From Curvibacter sp. GWA2_63_95 (GTDB lineage: Bacteria > Pseudomonadota > Gammaproteobacteria > Burkholderiales > Burkholderiaceae_C), in contig MGPB01000001.1 of the NCBI GenBank assembly GCA_001795455.1, positions 1 through 64,000 on the forward strand: a stretch of 64,000 bases of DNA. Direction: 5' to 3'. This document shows, in pieces, positions 51,803 through 61,485 of the stretch; the first letter of the stretch is position 1; each line of letters starts with the position of its first letter. The notes below the pieces were generated by a model that had not been told where the DNA came from, did not search any database, and was given only the letters and a program-made list of their open reading frames with translations. A program made the translations under genes and the position numbers.

Positions 51803-52657
51803 TTATTGAATACGGGAGCTCAACAACTCCCACACGGGGGTCAGGCCACTGGGTAGCATGGGCAGGGTGCCCAGCTCTGTGTGGCTTTCATCAGGGCTGT
51901 GGAAATCGCTGCCGCGCGAGGCGGCCAGGCCAAATTCCCTGGCGGTTTCGGCGTAGATCTGGTACTCGGGCACCGAGTGGCTGCCGGTCACCACTTCCAC
52001 ACCCTGGCCGCCGTAGCCCTTGAATTCAGTGAACAGCGCGAACTCCTCGTTGGGTGTGAACTTGTAGCGCGCCGGGTGGGCAATGATGGCCATACCGCCA
52101 GCCTGGGTGATCCAGGTGACCGCGTCCTTGAGCGTGGCCCAGCGGTGCGGCACAAAGCCGGGCTTGCCATCGGTCAGGTACTTGCGGAACACCTCGTTGG
52201 TTTCCCGGCAGACGCCGCTTTCCACCAGAAAGCGCGCAAAGTGGGTGCGCGAAATCAGCTCGGGGTTGCCGACAAACTTCAGTGCGCCTTCATAGGCACC
52301 CTGGATGCCCGCCTTGGCGAGCCCGTCCGACATTTCCATGGCGCGCTCTTTGCGGCCACCACGGGTTTGGCGCAAGCCCTGGCGCAGGGCCTCGTTGTCG
52401 GCGTCAAAACCCAGACCGACGATGTGTACGGTCTGGTTCAAAAAGGTGATGGAAATCTCTACGCCGGTGAGGTACTGCATGCCCTCGGCATGGGCCGCAT
52501 CACGCGCGCGCTGCAGACCACCCACTTCGTCGTGGTCGGTCAGCGCCCACAGTTCCACACCATTGCCTTTGGCGCGCGCAGCCAGGGCTTCGGGGGGCAG
52601 GGTGCCATCGGACACCACAGAGTGGCAATGGAGGTCGGCGTTGAGTTGGATAGTCAC
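51803..52657 (-). CDS. PHP-domain phosphoesterase (RNase AM / nucleoside bisphosphate phosphatase type)
   Basis: 284 residues. The metal-binding motifs are NADLHCHSVVSDGTLPPEAL (start), ALTDHDEVGG and AIIAHPARYKF, as in the YciV/RNase AM family that removes phosphate from 3',5'-nucleoside bisphosphates and matures 5' ends of rRNA. GTG 52657 is the start. It lies 36 bp before yciO and 22 bp after the pseudouridine synthase. Confidence 0.92.
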   Translation of the reverse strand: MTIQLNADLHCHSVVSDGTLPPEALAARAKGNGVELWALTDHDEVGGLQRARDAAHAEGMQYLTGVEISITFLNQTVHIVGLGFDADNEALRQGLRQTRGGRKERAMEMSDGLAKAGIQGAYEGALKFVGNPELISRTHFARFLVESGVCRETNEVFRKYLTDGKPGFVPHRWATLKDAVTWITQAGGMAIIAHPARYKFTPNEEFALFTEFKGYGGQGVEVVTGSHSVPEYQIYAETAREFGLAASRGSDFHSPDESHTELGTLPMLPSGLTPVWELLSSRIQ

Positions 52658-52679
52658 CGAACCATTTTAGGCCCAGGCA

Positions 52680-53342
52680 TTAAAAGGCAGGCGCCGCGGT
52701 GTATTCGTGCACCGTGCCCGTCACCGGGTGCGGAAAACTCAGCAGGCCCGAGTGCAACAGCAACCGGTTGGCCTGGGCTTGCACCTCGGGCGGCGCATAC
52801 AGGGTGTCGCCCACCATGGGGTGGCCGATGGCTTGCATGTGCACACGCAATTGGTGCGTGCGCCCGGTCACCGGCTCCAGTTCCACGCGGGAGGTGTGGG
52901 CCTCGGTGTCCACCGCCGTGCAGCGCCAGCGGGTGAGCGCGCTTTGGCCTTCCGCGAAATTGATGGTGCGCTTGGGCCGGTTGGGCCAGTCCACCAGCAT
53001 GGGCAGGTCAATCTCGTGCCACTGGCCGTCCACAGTCAGCAGGCCGCTTACCACCGCCGTGTAGCGCTTGTCCACGCGGCGCTGTTCAAATGCCAGGTTG
53101 AGCACGCGCTGGGCCGGCAGGCCGCGCGCCATCACCACCAGGCCTGAGGTGTCGCGGTCCAGCCGGTGCACGATGAGTGCGTCGGGGTAGTGCGCCTGCA
53201 CACGTTTGCTCAGGCAGTCTGCCTTGTCCGGGCCGCGGCCTGGCACGGTCAGCAGGCCCGAGGGTTTGTTGAGTACCACGATGGCGTCGTCGGCAAACAC
53301 CACGTCCAAGGGCAGGGTAGCGAAATCTTCAGTGGGGAGCAT
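52680..53342 (-). CDS. RluA-family pseudouridine synthase
   Basis: 220 residues. The catalytic Asp is in ALIVHRLDRDTSGLVVMARG, and VPGRGPDKADCLSKRV precedes it. EPVTGRTHQLRVHMQAIGHP is the family's second motif. It lacks the N-terminal S4 domain, as does RluA. It isomerises a uridine in rRNA or tRNA; the site is not determined. Its start lies inside the last 14 bp of the histidine kinase gene, so translation is coupled. Confidence 0.92.
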   Translation of the reverse strand: MLPTEDFATLPLDVVFADDAIVVLNKPSGLLTVPGRGPDKADCLSKRVQAHYPDALIVHRLDRDTSGLVVMARGLPAQRVLNLAFEQRRVDKRYTAVVSGLLTVDGQWHEIDLPMLVDWPNRPKRTINFAEGQSALTRWRCTAVDTEAHTSRVELEPVTGRTHQLRVHMQAIGHPMVGDTLYAPPEVQAQANRLLLHSGLLSFPHPVTGTVHEYTAAPAF

Positions 53343-55536
53343 CGGGGGGGGCTATCAGGCGCTGTACGGTTTCACACAGCTCGTTCACATCATTGGGTTT
53401 GTAAATCAGCGCGTTGGCGCCTTCTTGCAGCGCGCGTTGCTCAATCTCCGGCGTGACATAGCCCGAGGCCAGGGCCACTGGCAGGTCGGCCCGCAGCGCT
53501 TTGGCCTCACGCAGCAGGTCCACACCGCTGAAGCCCGGCATGTTGTAGTCGGTGACCAGCAGGTCGTAGTGGGCCGCATTGGTCTTGAGTGCGGCCAGGG
53601 CTTCGTGCGGATCGGTAAAGGCGGTCACGGCAAAGCCTTTGCGCGTGAGCACGCGCGATACCAGGAATACCAGGGCCTGGTCATCGTCCACATACATCAC
53701 ACGGCGGCCGCTGCCCCTGACTTCCTGCACGGGTTCGGGCTCTGCCACGTCCAGCGGCATTTGCTCCGTGGCAGGAAAGTACAGGGTGAATACACTGCCA
53801 TGCCCCAGTTCACTGTGCACGTCGATGGCGCCCAGGTGGGTTTGCATGATGCCGTGCACCACCGACAAACCCAAGCCCGTGCCTTGGCCGACCTGGCGCG
53901 TGGTGAAGAAGGGCTCGAAGATGCGCTGCATGGTGGCCTCGGACATGCCGCCACCGGTGTCGCGCACCCGTACGGTCACGTAGTGCCCCTCGGGGAGGCC
54001 AAGGCGGTTGCTGAAGGGCAGTTCGATCTCGATCTGGCTGAGCTCTATGGTGACCGAGCCCTTGGCATTGCCAATGGCCAGAATGCCGTTGGTGCAGAGG
54101 TTGAGCAGGGCTTGCTCCACTTGCGTGACGTCGGCCAGCACCGATGGCAGGTTGTCCGGAAGCATGAGCTGCAATTCCACCGCCGGGGGCAGAGCCACCT
54201 TCACCAGACGCGCGGTTTCCTGTACCACCTCGGCCAGCTGCAGCGGGGTGCGCTTGGGGGGCTCGTTGCGGCTGAAGGTCAGGATTTGCCGCACCAGGTC
54301 GCGCGCGCGGCGACCGGCCTTGTCAATTTCCTGCAGGCTCACCAGGGAGGCCGCGTCGGGTGCGGTGTCTTGCTTGGCCAACTCCACATTGCCCAGGATC
54401 GCGCTCAGGATGTTGTTGAAATCGTGCGCTATGCCACCCGCCATGGTGCCCATGGCCTGCATTTTTTGCGATTCGCGCAGCTGGGTTTCCAGGGCGGTGC
54501 GCTGGGCTTCTGCGAGTTTTTTTGCGGTCAGGTCGCGCGCAAAAATGGTGGTGATGGCGCCATGCGCGCTGTGTTGGCCTCGGTGTGCAGTGGGGTCACT
54601 GTCCAGTGAGCGCAGGGGCGCACGGGTGCGCAGGCGCCGTTCCAGCGAGACGCTGATTTCGACGTAAATTTTCCTGCCACTCAGCGTGGTGGCGGTGAAC
54701 TCCCCCAGCATGGCCTGCGCGGGAACGCTGCCGGTTGCCAAGGCATATTCCACGTCAGGCAAAAAACGGCCCAGTCGGGCACCAAAAGCCTGGTCGGCCG
54801 GGCATTCAAACAGCGCCGTCGCAGCCGGGTTGAAGACCGTGATGCATTGTTTCTCGTCGATGCACAAGATCGCATCGAGCGAGGAGTTGATGATGGCCGC
54901 CATGCGGTTTTCGCTGAGCAGCAAGTCTTCGTTGCGCTGGCGCAGCACGGTCGCACTTTCCTGCAGGGCTTGGCGTTCTGCCAGCAAGGGGCCCTGGTCG
55001 ATGATGGCGCAGATGAAGTGCGCCAGCTCGTCCAGCGGGTTCTCAATACGTGCAATGTGCAGGTCACCAGTGAACTTGCCGCGTGAGCCCGCCAGGAACT
55101 CCACCTCATGGACCTCGCTGGTACCGTCCTGCTTGGCGCTGGAAAAAGCCACCGCCACTTCGTCTGCATGGTCCGGCCCCACAAAGGGCAGCAAAAAATT
55201 CAGCGGTGCATCACTCTCCAGTGGCTGGAATAGGCGCAGTGCCATAGCATTGCTGGCCAGCACCAGGCCCTCTTCGTCCACCACCATCAGCGCCAGAGGG
55301 ACATTGGAGAACAGGGTGGCAAAGCGCTCCGAGGCGCCTTCGGCCTCCTGCTGCGAGTAACGCAAGGCCTTGTTCTGGATTTCCAGTTCGGCCTGGTACT
55401 TGCGCAGGTCTTCAATCATCTGCGACGGGGCGTAGCCGTCGATGATCATGTGCTGCCCGGCACGCCCCTGGCGTGTGGGCACGGAGGCTTGGCGCGAGGA
55501 GGGTAGTTTGGCTTTGCGGCGTGAGAGTTGTGCCAT
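53329..55536 (-). CDS. Hybrid histidine kinase with PAS domains and a receiver
   Basis: 735 residues, no membrane segments. Two PAS-type sensing regions (about 70-200 and 205-340) precede the HisKA box with H371 (GGIAHDFNN), the ATPase domain (VRDTGGGMSEATMQRIFEPF, then GTGLGLSVVHGI) and a C-terminal receiver with D663 (LLVTDYNMPG). It can autophosphorylate and pass phosphate to its own receiver. The start directly follows the stop of the nucleotidase gene. A cognate output regulator is not adjacent. Confidence 0.93.
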   Translation of the reverse strand: MAQLSRRKAKLPSSRQASVPTRQGRAGQHMIIDGYAPSQMIEDLRKYQAELEIQNKALRYSQQEAEGASERFATLFSNVPLALMVVDEEGLVLASNAMALRLFQPLESDAPLNFLLPFVGPDHADEVAVAFSSAKQDGTSEVHEVEFLAGSRGKFTGDLHIARIENPLDELAHFICAIIDQGPLLAERQALQESATVLRQRNEDLLLSENRMAAIINSSLDAILCIDEKQCITVFNPAATALFECPADQAFGARLGRFLPDVEYALATGSVPAQAMLGEFTATTLSGRKIYVEISVSLERRLRTRAPLRSLDSDPTAHRGQHSAHGAITTIFARDLTAKKLAEAQRTALETQLRESQKMQAMGTMAGGIAHDFNNILSAILGNVELAKQDTAPDAASLVSLQEIDKAGRRARDLVRQILTFSRNEPPKRTPLQLAEVVQETARLVKVALPPAVELQLMLPDNLPSVLADVTQVEQALLNLCTNGILAIGNAKGSVTIELSQIEIELPFSNRLGLPEGHYVTVRVRDTGGGMSEATMQRIFEPFFTTRQVGQGTGLGLSVVHGIMQTHLGAIDVHSELGHGSVFTLYFPATEQMPLDVAEPEPVQEVRGSGRRVMYVDDDQALVFLVSRVLTRKGFAVTAFTDPHEALAALKTNAAHYDLLVTDYNMPGFSGVDLLREAKALRADLPVALASGYVTPEIEQRALQEGANALIYKPNDVNELCETVQRLIAPPDAPH

Positions 55537-57171
55537 TTACCGTCGCACGACGCTGTTGCTAGGCGCGTAGGCCTGGGACTTGAGGGGGCTGTTGGCCGCG
55601 ATGTAGGCGCGCAGCACATCGGCATCCACAAAGCCGGTGTCCACATAGCCGGGGTGGGTGCTCAGCTTGGGATAACCATCGCCACCTGCGGCCACAAAGT
55701 TGTTGATCGCCATGCGGTAGGTCTTGGTGGGGTCGATGGCCTGGCCGGCCACCTGGGCGCTTTGCACCTTGCCGCCCTCAATCACCAGTTGTACCCCGGC
55801 AAACTGTGCAAAGGCGCCCGAGCCCGGGGTCATCTTGGCGGCGGCGTTCAGGTAGTCCAGCACTTCCTTGCCGGTCAGGGTCACCACCACCACGGTGTTG
55901 CCAAAGGGGTGCACCGTCAGCACATCCTTGTAGGTGAGCTTGCCTGCGGGCAGCGAGTCGCGCACCCCGCCGGCATTGACGATGGCGAAGTCGGCCTTGG
56001 TCTTGTCCATCATGGACTGACCAATCATCACGCCCAGTGCGGTGGGCTGGCTGCGCACCACGCTGCGGTCGCCTTCGAGTTTGCCATCGCTGCTGCCCAC
56101 TTCCACCAGCAGCTTTTGCTGGCCAAAGTCCTGGAAGGGTTTGAGCAGCTGCAGCATCTCGGGTGACTCTGCAATCTCGGCGGTGTAGGGTTGCATCACC
56201 GTCTTGCCGTCCGTGGTCTTCACGGGCTTCTTGAGGTTGATGGGAATCAGGGAGTACTTCACCAGCTTGAATTCGCCGTTGCGGTAGCTGAAGTCGGCGC
56301 GGCCCACGTACTTGCCCCACTCGTGCGCCTGCACGATCCAGGTGCCGTTCTGGCGGTCGGGCTGGCAGGCGGCACCAGGCACGTAGGCACGGTCCGCCAC
56401 GTTCTCGGCCTTCATGCACACCGGGTTCTGGGAGTGGCCGCCCACAATCATGTCCAGCCCTTTGACGGCCCGGGCCAACTCCACATCGCCAGGGGCCTGC
56501 ACGCCGTGTTTGCCGTCTTCGTAGTGGCCCATGTGGGTGGCGGCAATCACCACGTCGGCTTTCTGGCGCAGTTCGGGCAGTACCTTGGCGGTCTCCGTTT
56601 GCACATTGGCAAAGGTGACGCCGCGCACATTGTCCGGGTGCACCATCTTCTGCGTGTCTTCGGTGGTCAGGCCCATCACGCCCACGCGCACGCCACCCAG
56701 GTTGAACACCTTGTAGGGCGCAAACAGGCGGTTGCCGTCTTTGTAGATGTTGGCTGACAGCATGGGAAAGGTCGCCAGGTCGCGTTGCATCTGCAACACC
56801 ACAGGCGGCTTGTCGAATTCGTGGTTGCCCACGGCCATGGCGTCATAACCCAGCAGGTTCATGCCTCGGAAATCGGGTACAGCGTCCTGCAGGTCGGACT
56901 CGGGCACGCCGGTGTTCACGTCGCCGCCGTCCAGCAGCAGGCTGTAGCCACCCGCGGCCTTGACTTCCTGGCGGATCTGGTCGACCACGGTTTTGCGGGC
57001 GGCCATGCCGTACTCGCCATCGCGGTTCTTCCAGAAACGGCCGTGGTGGTCGTTGGTGTGCAGGATGGTGATGGCGTAGGTCTTGTCCTTGTCCGGGCCA
57101 GGGCCACCCCATTGTGCGCAGCCTGCGAGGGCCAGTACGGAGACGCTGAGAAGAAGGGGAGAGGTACGCAT
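55537..57171 (-). CDS. Periplasmic 5'-nucleotidase/UDP-sugar-hydrolase-like lipoprotein
   Basis: 544 residues. The lipobox LAGC (ALAGCAQWG) gives a lipid anchor. The N-terminal calcineurin-type domain has ILHTNDHHGRFW, the SLLLDGGDVNTG motif, AVGNHEFDKPP and IVGGHSQNP as metal ligands. A C-terminal nucleotide-binding domain ends INNFVAAGGDGYPKL. It dephosphorylates extracellular nucleotides. It lies 19 bp after the cytochrome gene and abuts the kinase start, one long transcription unit. Confidence 0.92.
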   Translation of the reverse strand: MRTSPLLLSVSVLALAGCAQWGGPGPDKDKTYAITILHTNDHHGRFWKNRDGEYGMAARKTVVDQIRQEVKAAGGYSLLLDGGDVNTGVPESDLQDAVPDFRGMNLLGYDAMAVGNHEFDKPPVVLQMQRDLATFPMLSANIYKDGNRLFAPYKVFNLGGVRVGVMGLTTEDTQKMVHPDNVRGVTFANVQTETAKVLPELRQKADVVIAATHMGHYEDGKHGVQAPGDVELARAVKGLDMIVGGHSQNPVCMKAENVADRAYVPGAACQPDRQNGTWIVQAHEWGKYVGRADFSYRNGEFKLVKYSLIPINLKKPVKTTDGKTVMQPYTAEIAESPEMLQLLKPFQDFGQQKLLVEVGSSDGKLEGDRSVVRSQPTALGVMIGQSMMDKTKADFAIVNAGGVRDSLPAGKLTYKDVLTVHPFGNTVVVVTLTGKEVLDYLNAAAKMTPGSGAFAQFAGVQLVIEGGKVQSAQVAGQAIDPTKTYRMAINNFVAAGGDGYPKLSTHPGYVDTGFVDADVLRAYIAANSPLKSQAYAPSNSVVRR

Positions 57172-57190
57172 GGTGGTGGTTCCGGGGGCT

Positions 57191-58495
57191 TTACGGGGCT
57201 TGGAGATTGCGAAACTTGTTTATATCAAACTCGCTCAGGGCCGGGGCCTGGTTGCCCCAGGCACTGCGGATGTAGCTGAGCACGGCGGCCAGCTCGGCGT
57301 CGTTGAGTACCAACTGAAACGGCGGCATGCCATGGGGCTGGGGACGGCCCTGGGTGGACGGGCCGTAGCCACCCTGCAGCACACTGAGCACCAGGTTGTT
57401 GCTGGGTGTCATTTGCACCGCACGGTTGCCCGCCAAGGCGGGATAGGCATTCGCCTGGCCCTCGCCCTGTTTGCCGTGGCATTGGGCACACTGCGCCTCG
57501 TAGAGGCGTGCGCCCAGCGGCTGGTTGGCGGGCGTGACCGGGTCGGTGTTCACCTGGCGGGCGGGCGCAGCGGGCAGTTGGGCCAGATAGCGGGCCATGG
57601 ACTGGGCATCGGTCGCCTGCAGGTACTGTGTGCTGTGGTGCACCACCTCGGCCATGGGGCCGCTGGTGCTGGCGTGGCGGTTGGTGCCGGTGGTGAGCAG
57701 GGCTACGGTGTCCTCCAACGTCCAGGCGGCGACGCTGCCCTGCTCAGCCGTGCGCAGCGAGGGGGCGTACCACAGGCTCTGCGGCAGCGTGGCGCCCGAC
57801 AGCGTCTGCTGCAGGTCGGGCGCCCCCCACGCATTGCGCCCGCCATGGCATTCATTGCAATGCCCCAGGCCATTGACCAGGTAAGCCCCGCGCAGCACAG
57901 CATCCCCTTGCGCTGGGGCGGTGGCGACTGCCTGCGCAGGCGCGAAGTTCAGCACGCGCCACACCGCCAGTGCCCACTGGCTGTTGTAGGGCCAGCGAAG
58001 AGCGTGGGGCAGGTTGGGCTGGCCTGCCGCGGGCAGTGTGTGCAAAAAAGCCAGCAAGGCATCACTGTCGTCGCGCGCCAGTTGGGTAAAGCTGGTGTAG
58101 GGGAAGGCGGGGTAGAGCAGGTGGCCGTCACGTGAGCGGCCCAGGTGCATGGCCTGCCAGAAGTCGTCAGCCGACCAGCGGCCCAGGCCGTGTTCGGGGT
58201 GCGGGGTCAGGTTGCTGGTGTAGACCGTGCCAAATGGTGTGGGAATGCCTTTGCCACCCGCATAACTCGCACCGCCTGGTGCGCTGTGGCACAAGGCACA
58301 GTTGCCCACACGGGCCAGGTAGGCCCCGCGCTGCACCTGCTCCATGGACGGGGCGGCCGCGGCAGGAGTGGCTGCGTTGGGGGCTGGGGTGCGCAGTTCA
58401 CGCAGCGCCAGTGTGGCCAGCAACACGGCCGCTGCCAGTGGCAGGCCCAGCAAGACCCACCACAGGCGACGCCAAAGCGGAGTCCGTGCGCGCAT
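57191..58495 (-). CDS. Membrane-anchored tri-haem cytochrome c
   Basis: 434 residues. An N-terminal anchor (LWWVLLGLPLAAAVLLATLAL) precedes three CXXCH sites: CALCH, CNECH and CAQCH. The pattern is that of cytochrome subunits of membrane alcohol or sugar dehydrogenases (three c-haems). No dehydrogenase catalytic subunit is adjacent, so it may serve another oxidase chain. ATG 58495 lies 1 bp from the stop of the upstream cytochrome gene. Confidence 0.92.
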   Translation of the reverse strand: MRARTPLWRRLWWVLLGLPLAAAVLLATLALRELRTPAPNAATPAAAAPSMEQVQRGAYLARVGNCALCHSAPGGASYAGGKGIPTPFGTVYTSNLTPHPEHGLGRWSADDFWQAMHLGRSRDGHLLYPAFPYTSFTQLARDDSDALLAFLHTLPAAGQPNLPHALRWPYNSQWALAVWRVLNFAPAQAVATAPAQGDAVLRGAYLVNGLGHCNECHGGRNAWGAPDLQQTLSGATLPQSLWYAPSLRTAEQGSVAAWTLEDTVALLTTGTNRHASTSGPMAEVVHHSTQYLQATDAQSMARYLAQLPAAPARQVNTDPVTPANQPLGARLYEAQCAQCHGKQGEGQANAYPALAGNRAVQMTPSNNLVLSVLQGGYGPSTQGRPQPHGMPPFQLVLNDAELAAVLSYIRSAWGNQAPALSEFDINKFRNLQAP

Positions 58496-58496
58496 A

Positions 58497-59234
58497 TCAG
58501 GGGGCACTGCCGCAGGTGGGCAGTGTTAAGGCACCAGCCACGGCGCTGGGGCGCTGGGTGGCTGGTTTGGTGGGGGTGGGCAGGGCTTGGGATGAGAGCC
58601 ACTGGCTGGCGGCATTCACATCGTCCGTACTGAGCTTGCGCGCAATGGTGGCCATGCAGTCGGGCGCATGGGCTTTGCGCTGGCCGGTTTGCCAGCCGCC
58701 CAGTTGGGCGTTGAGGTAGTCGCGTGGCAAGCCCAACAGGCCTGGGGTGTGGGGCTGCACACCGGTCAGCGCGGTGCCGTGGCACGCCACACAGGCCGGA
58801 ATTCCCAGCGCCTTGTCGCCATGCATCACCAAGGCTTTGCCACGCTCCAGCACGGCTGAGGGGGCGCTGCTGCGGGCAGGGGGCGGGTAGGGCAGGTCCA
58901 GCTCCGAAAAATAGGTGGCCATGTCGCGCAGGTAGCCAGGGCCCAGCGGCGCCAGCAAGCCCGCCATCAGCGTGTAGTGGCGGCGGCCTTCCTGGAAGTT
59001 GCGCAGTTGGTTGTAGAGGTAGCCCGCAGGCTTGCCGGCCAGGCGCGGGTAGTAGCCATCCGGCCCGGCTTTGCCTTGCGTGCCGTGGCAGGCGGTGCAG
59101 GCGGCGGTGCGCTCAGCCATCGGGTGAGGGGGCTCGGCTGCTTCGGCGCGTGCCGGGGCCAGCCACAGTGCCATGGCCGCCAGCCCGGCGGCACACTGGC
59201 CGCGACGTGACAAAAAGAATCTCCGAGCATGCAT
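58497..59234 (-). CDS. Di-haem cytochrome c (cytochrome c4-like)
   Basis: 245 residues. A signal sequence (RRGQCAAGLAAMALWLAPAR) precedes two haem sites, CTACH and CVACH, about 100 residues apart as in c4-type proteins. It should carry electrons in the periplasm. It pairs with the tri-haem gene next to it (1-bp gap), so the two likely form a respiratory module. Confidence 0.9.
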   Translation of the reverse strand: MHARRFFLSRRGQCAAGLAAMALWLAPARAEAAEPPHPMAERTAACTACHGTQGKAGPDGYYPRLAGKPAGYLYNQLRNFQEGRRHYTLMAGLLAPLGPGYLRDMATYFSELDLPYPPPARSSAPSAVLERGKALVMHGDKALGIPACVACHGTALTGVQPHTPGLLGLPRDYLNAQLGGWQTGQRKAHAPDCMATIARKLSTDDVNAASQWLSSQALPTPTKPATQRPSAVAGALTLPTCGSAP

Positions 59235-59268
59235 GCTGCGAGCTTACCGCAGCAGGTGTGAGCAGCCT

Positions 59269-60960
59269 TTAGCTGGCGTCGGCCCACACCACGGGCTGGC
59301 CCTGCGCCAGCCAGTTGCCAAAGCGCGGGGCGTAGACCTCTTCCACCATGTTGCGTTTGACCTTGAGCGTGGGTGTGACAAAACCGTTCTCCGGCGTCCA
59401 GACGGTGGTCACGGCGACCAGGCAGTCCAGCTTTTCGTGCGGTTCCAATTTGGCGTTCACGGCCTGCAGGTGCAGTTGCAGCGAGGTGTTCAGGGTCTGG
59501 CGGTCCTCGCTGTTTTGGCTGCGCGCAATGGCATCTGGCGACAGCATCACCAGCGCCAGTGGTTGGGCCAGGTTGGCGCCTGTCACGGCGCAGGCCTCGA
59601 TGTCGGGGTGCAACACCAGTCGGTCCTCAATCGGGGCGGGGGCCACGTACTTGCCCTTGCTGGTTTTGAACATGTCTTTTACGCGGCCGGTGATGCTCAA
59701 AAAGCCCTGCGCGTCGATTTGGCCCTTGTCTCCGGTGCGCAACCAGCCATCCGGTGTGAGGGCTGCAGCGGTCTGCGCTTCCTCGCGGTAGTAACCCTTC
59801 ATGAGGGCCGGGCAGCGCATCTGGATCTCGCCGGTCTCTGCGTCCACACGGCTTTCCACGCCCGCGTAGGGCAGGCCCACCGAGCCCGTCTGGCGCGAGC
59901 CTGGCAGGGTGGAGTGGGACACACCGCTGTTCTCGGTCATGCCATAGACCTCGATCAAATCCAGGCCCAGCTTGCGGTACCACTGCAGCACATCCGCCGG
60001 CATGGGCGCGGCACCACCGGCGGCAATGCGGCACTGGTCCAGGCCCAAGCCCTTGAGAATCTTTTTTTTCACCAGGCTGCCAATCAGCGGCAGGCCCAGC
60101 AGGCGCTGGAGTTTGGGTGCCGGAATCTTGCCGTGGATGCCCTGCTGGAACTTGACCCACAGGCGTGGCACCGAGAAAAAGATGGTGGGCCGCGCGCGTT
60201 GCAGGTCCTGCAAGAAGGTGTCCAGCGACTCGGCAAAAAAGATGCGCCCGCCGTAGCGCAACGAGGCCTGTTCCACCAGCATGCGCTCGGCCACATGGGC
60301 CAGCGGCAGGTAGGAGATGTAGCGATCATTCACATCCATGCGCACGCGCTGCGTAGCGCTGGAGACTCCCCAGGCCATGGTGTTGAAGGTGTGGACGACC
60401 CCTTTGGGTTGTCCGGTGGTGCCCGAGGTGTAGATGATGGTGCTGATCTGGTCCCCGTCAGCCACCGGCTCGCCGCCCAGAGGGCTATGGGCCTTGACTA
60501 CATCAGCCCACTGCAGCGTTGGCAGCGCGGGGGCCAGCGGCAAAGCCACTAGCGGCAGACCGGCAGGTACGCCGTTGTGGAGGTTGGCAATGTCGTCCAT
60601 CTTGCCCACAAACAGGGCTTTGGCTTCGCTGTGCGCCAGGATGTAGGCCAGCGCTTCGGCATTGAAGGTGGGGTAGATCGGCACTGATACATGCCCCGCC
60701 ATCACGATGGCCAGGTCCGCCAGGATCCAGTGCGCGCTGTTTTTGCCGATGATGGCCACGCGGCTGCCCTGTGGCCATCCCTGGGATTGCAGCCAAGCCG
60801 CCATGCCGCGCACTTGCCGGGCGGCCTGGGCCCAGGTGATGTCCAGCACCACACCGCCACCGGTGGGCTGGGTCAGGTAGACCTGCGGGCCGCGCTCCTT
60901 TTCCCAGCGGTACAGGCATTGCAGAGGCAAATCGCCGGGCGAGACGGTGATGGTGGTCAT
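59269..60960 (-). CDS. AMP-binding acyl-CoA ligase (long-chain fatty-acid-CoA ligase type)
   Basis: 563 residues. The ATP/AMP motif is STIIYTSGTTGQPKGVVHTF, then YGMTENSGVSHSTLPG and DGWLRTGDKGQIDAQGFLSI with ITGRVKDMFKTSKGKYV. It activates an acid with ATP and links it to CoA. The preference for long-chain or aromatic acids is not resolvable from sequence alone. ATG 60960 is the start. It is the first gene of the minus-strand run toward the cytochromes. Confidence 0.92.
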   Translation of the reverse strand: MTTITVSPGDLPLQCLYRWEKERGPQVYLTQPTGGGVVLDITWAQAARQVRGMAAWLQSQGWPQGSRVAIIGKNSAHWILADLAIVMAGHVSVPIYPTFNAEALAYILAHSEAKALFVGKMDDIANLHNGVPAGLPLVALPLAPALPTLQWADVVKAHSPLGGEPVADGDQISTIIYTSGTTGQPKGVVHTFNTMAWGVSSATQRVRMDVNDRYISYLPLAHVAERMLVEQASLRYGGRIFFAESLDTFLQDLQRARPTIFFSVPRLWVKFQQGIHGKIPAPKLQRLLGLPLIGSLVKKKILKGLGLDQCRIAAGGAAPMPADVLQWYRKLGLDLIEVYGMTENSGVSHSTLPGSRQTGSVGLPYAGVESRVDAETGEIQMRCPALMKGYYREEAQTAAALTPDGWLRTGDKGQIDAQGFLSITGRVKDMFKTSKGKYVAPAPIEDRLVLHPDIEACAVTGANLAQPLALVMLSPDAIARSQNSEDRQTLNTSLQLHLQAVNAKLEPHEKLDCLVAVTTVWTPENGFVTPTLKVKRNMVEEVYAPRFGNWLAQGQPVVWADAS

Positions 60961-61059
60961 GGACGCTTCCCTGTGGTTGGAGCGGCCATTCTTGGGGCCT
61001 GTATCTCCTGCGGCAATGGTGTTGACCCTAGGTGACGTGGCACGGCGAACTTGGCGTTT

Positions 61060-61401
61060 CTACGGTGTGGGCGCGGGCCAGGCCATGGGTTGGTCCACCA
61101 CCAGGTCGCTGCGGGCCTGGGCCACGCAGGGCAGAAACCAGCCCTCAGCCTGCTCCTCCGTACTCACGCCCGGCCAGGCCATGGGGTAGGCCACCGTGCC
61201 TTGCACCAGCCGACACAGACAGGTGCGACAGGTGCCGTTGCGGCACGAACTCTCCAGCTCCACGCCGGCCGCCAAGGCCGCCTGCAGCACGCTCTGCGCA
61301 GACGTCGCCGCAAACACCCAGCCGTCGGGCGCAATGCGCACCTGAAACGCGGAGAGCGGGGGTGTCGGATCGGCGGCAGATCTGGGGTTGGAATCGGGCA
61401 T
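61060..61401 (-). CDS. Plant-type 2Fe-2S ferredoxin
   Basis: 113 residues. The cluster ligands are in ESSCRNGTCRTCLCRL and a later FLPCVAQ, in the C-x4-C-x2-C...C order of plant-type ferredoxins. It passes electrons to oxygenases or related enzymes. ATG 61401 was chosen over a TTG just upstream. It lies 99 bp ahead of the ligase gene on the same strand. Its partner enzyme is not adjacent. Confidence 0.88.
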   Translation of the reverse strand: MPDSNPRSAADPTPPLSAFQVRIAPDGWVFAATSAQSVLQAALAAGVELESSCRNGTCRTCLCRLVQGTVAYPMAWPGVSTEEQAEGWFLPCVAQARSDLVVDQPMAWPAPTP

Positions 61402-61485
61402 CAAAGTGGGGGCTAGGGAGGGTTTCTACGAATGCTGCGACAATCACGCTCTTTTTTTCAATTTTGCGTGAGTTTGCGTTTAGAC

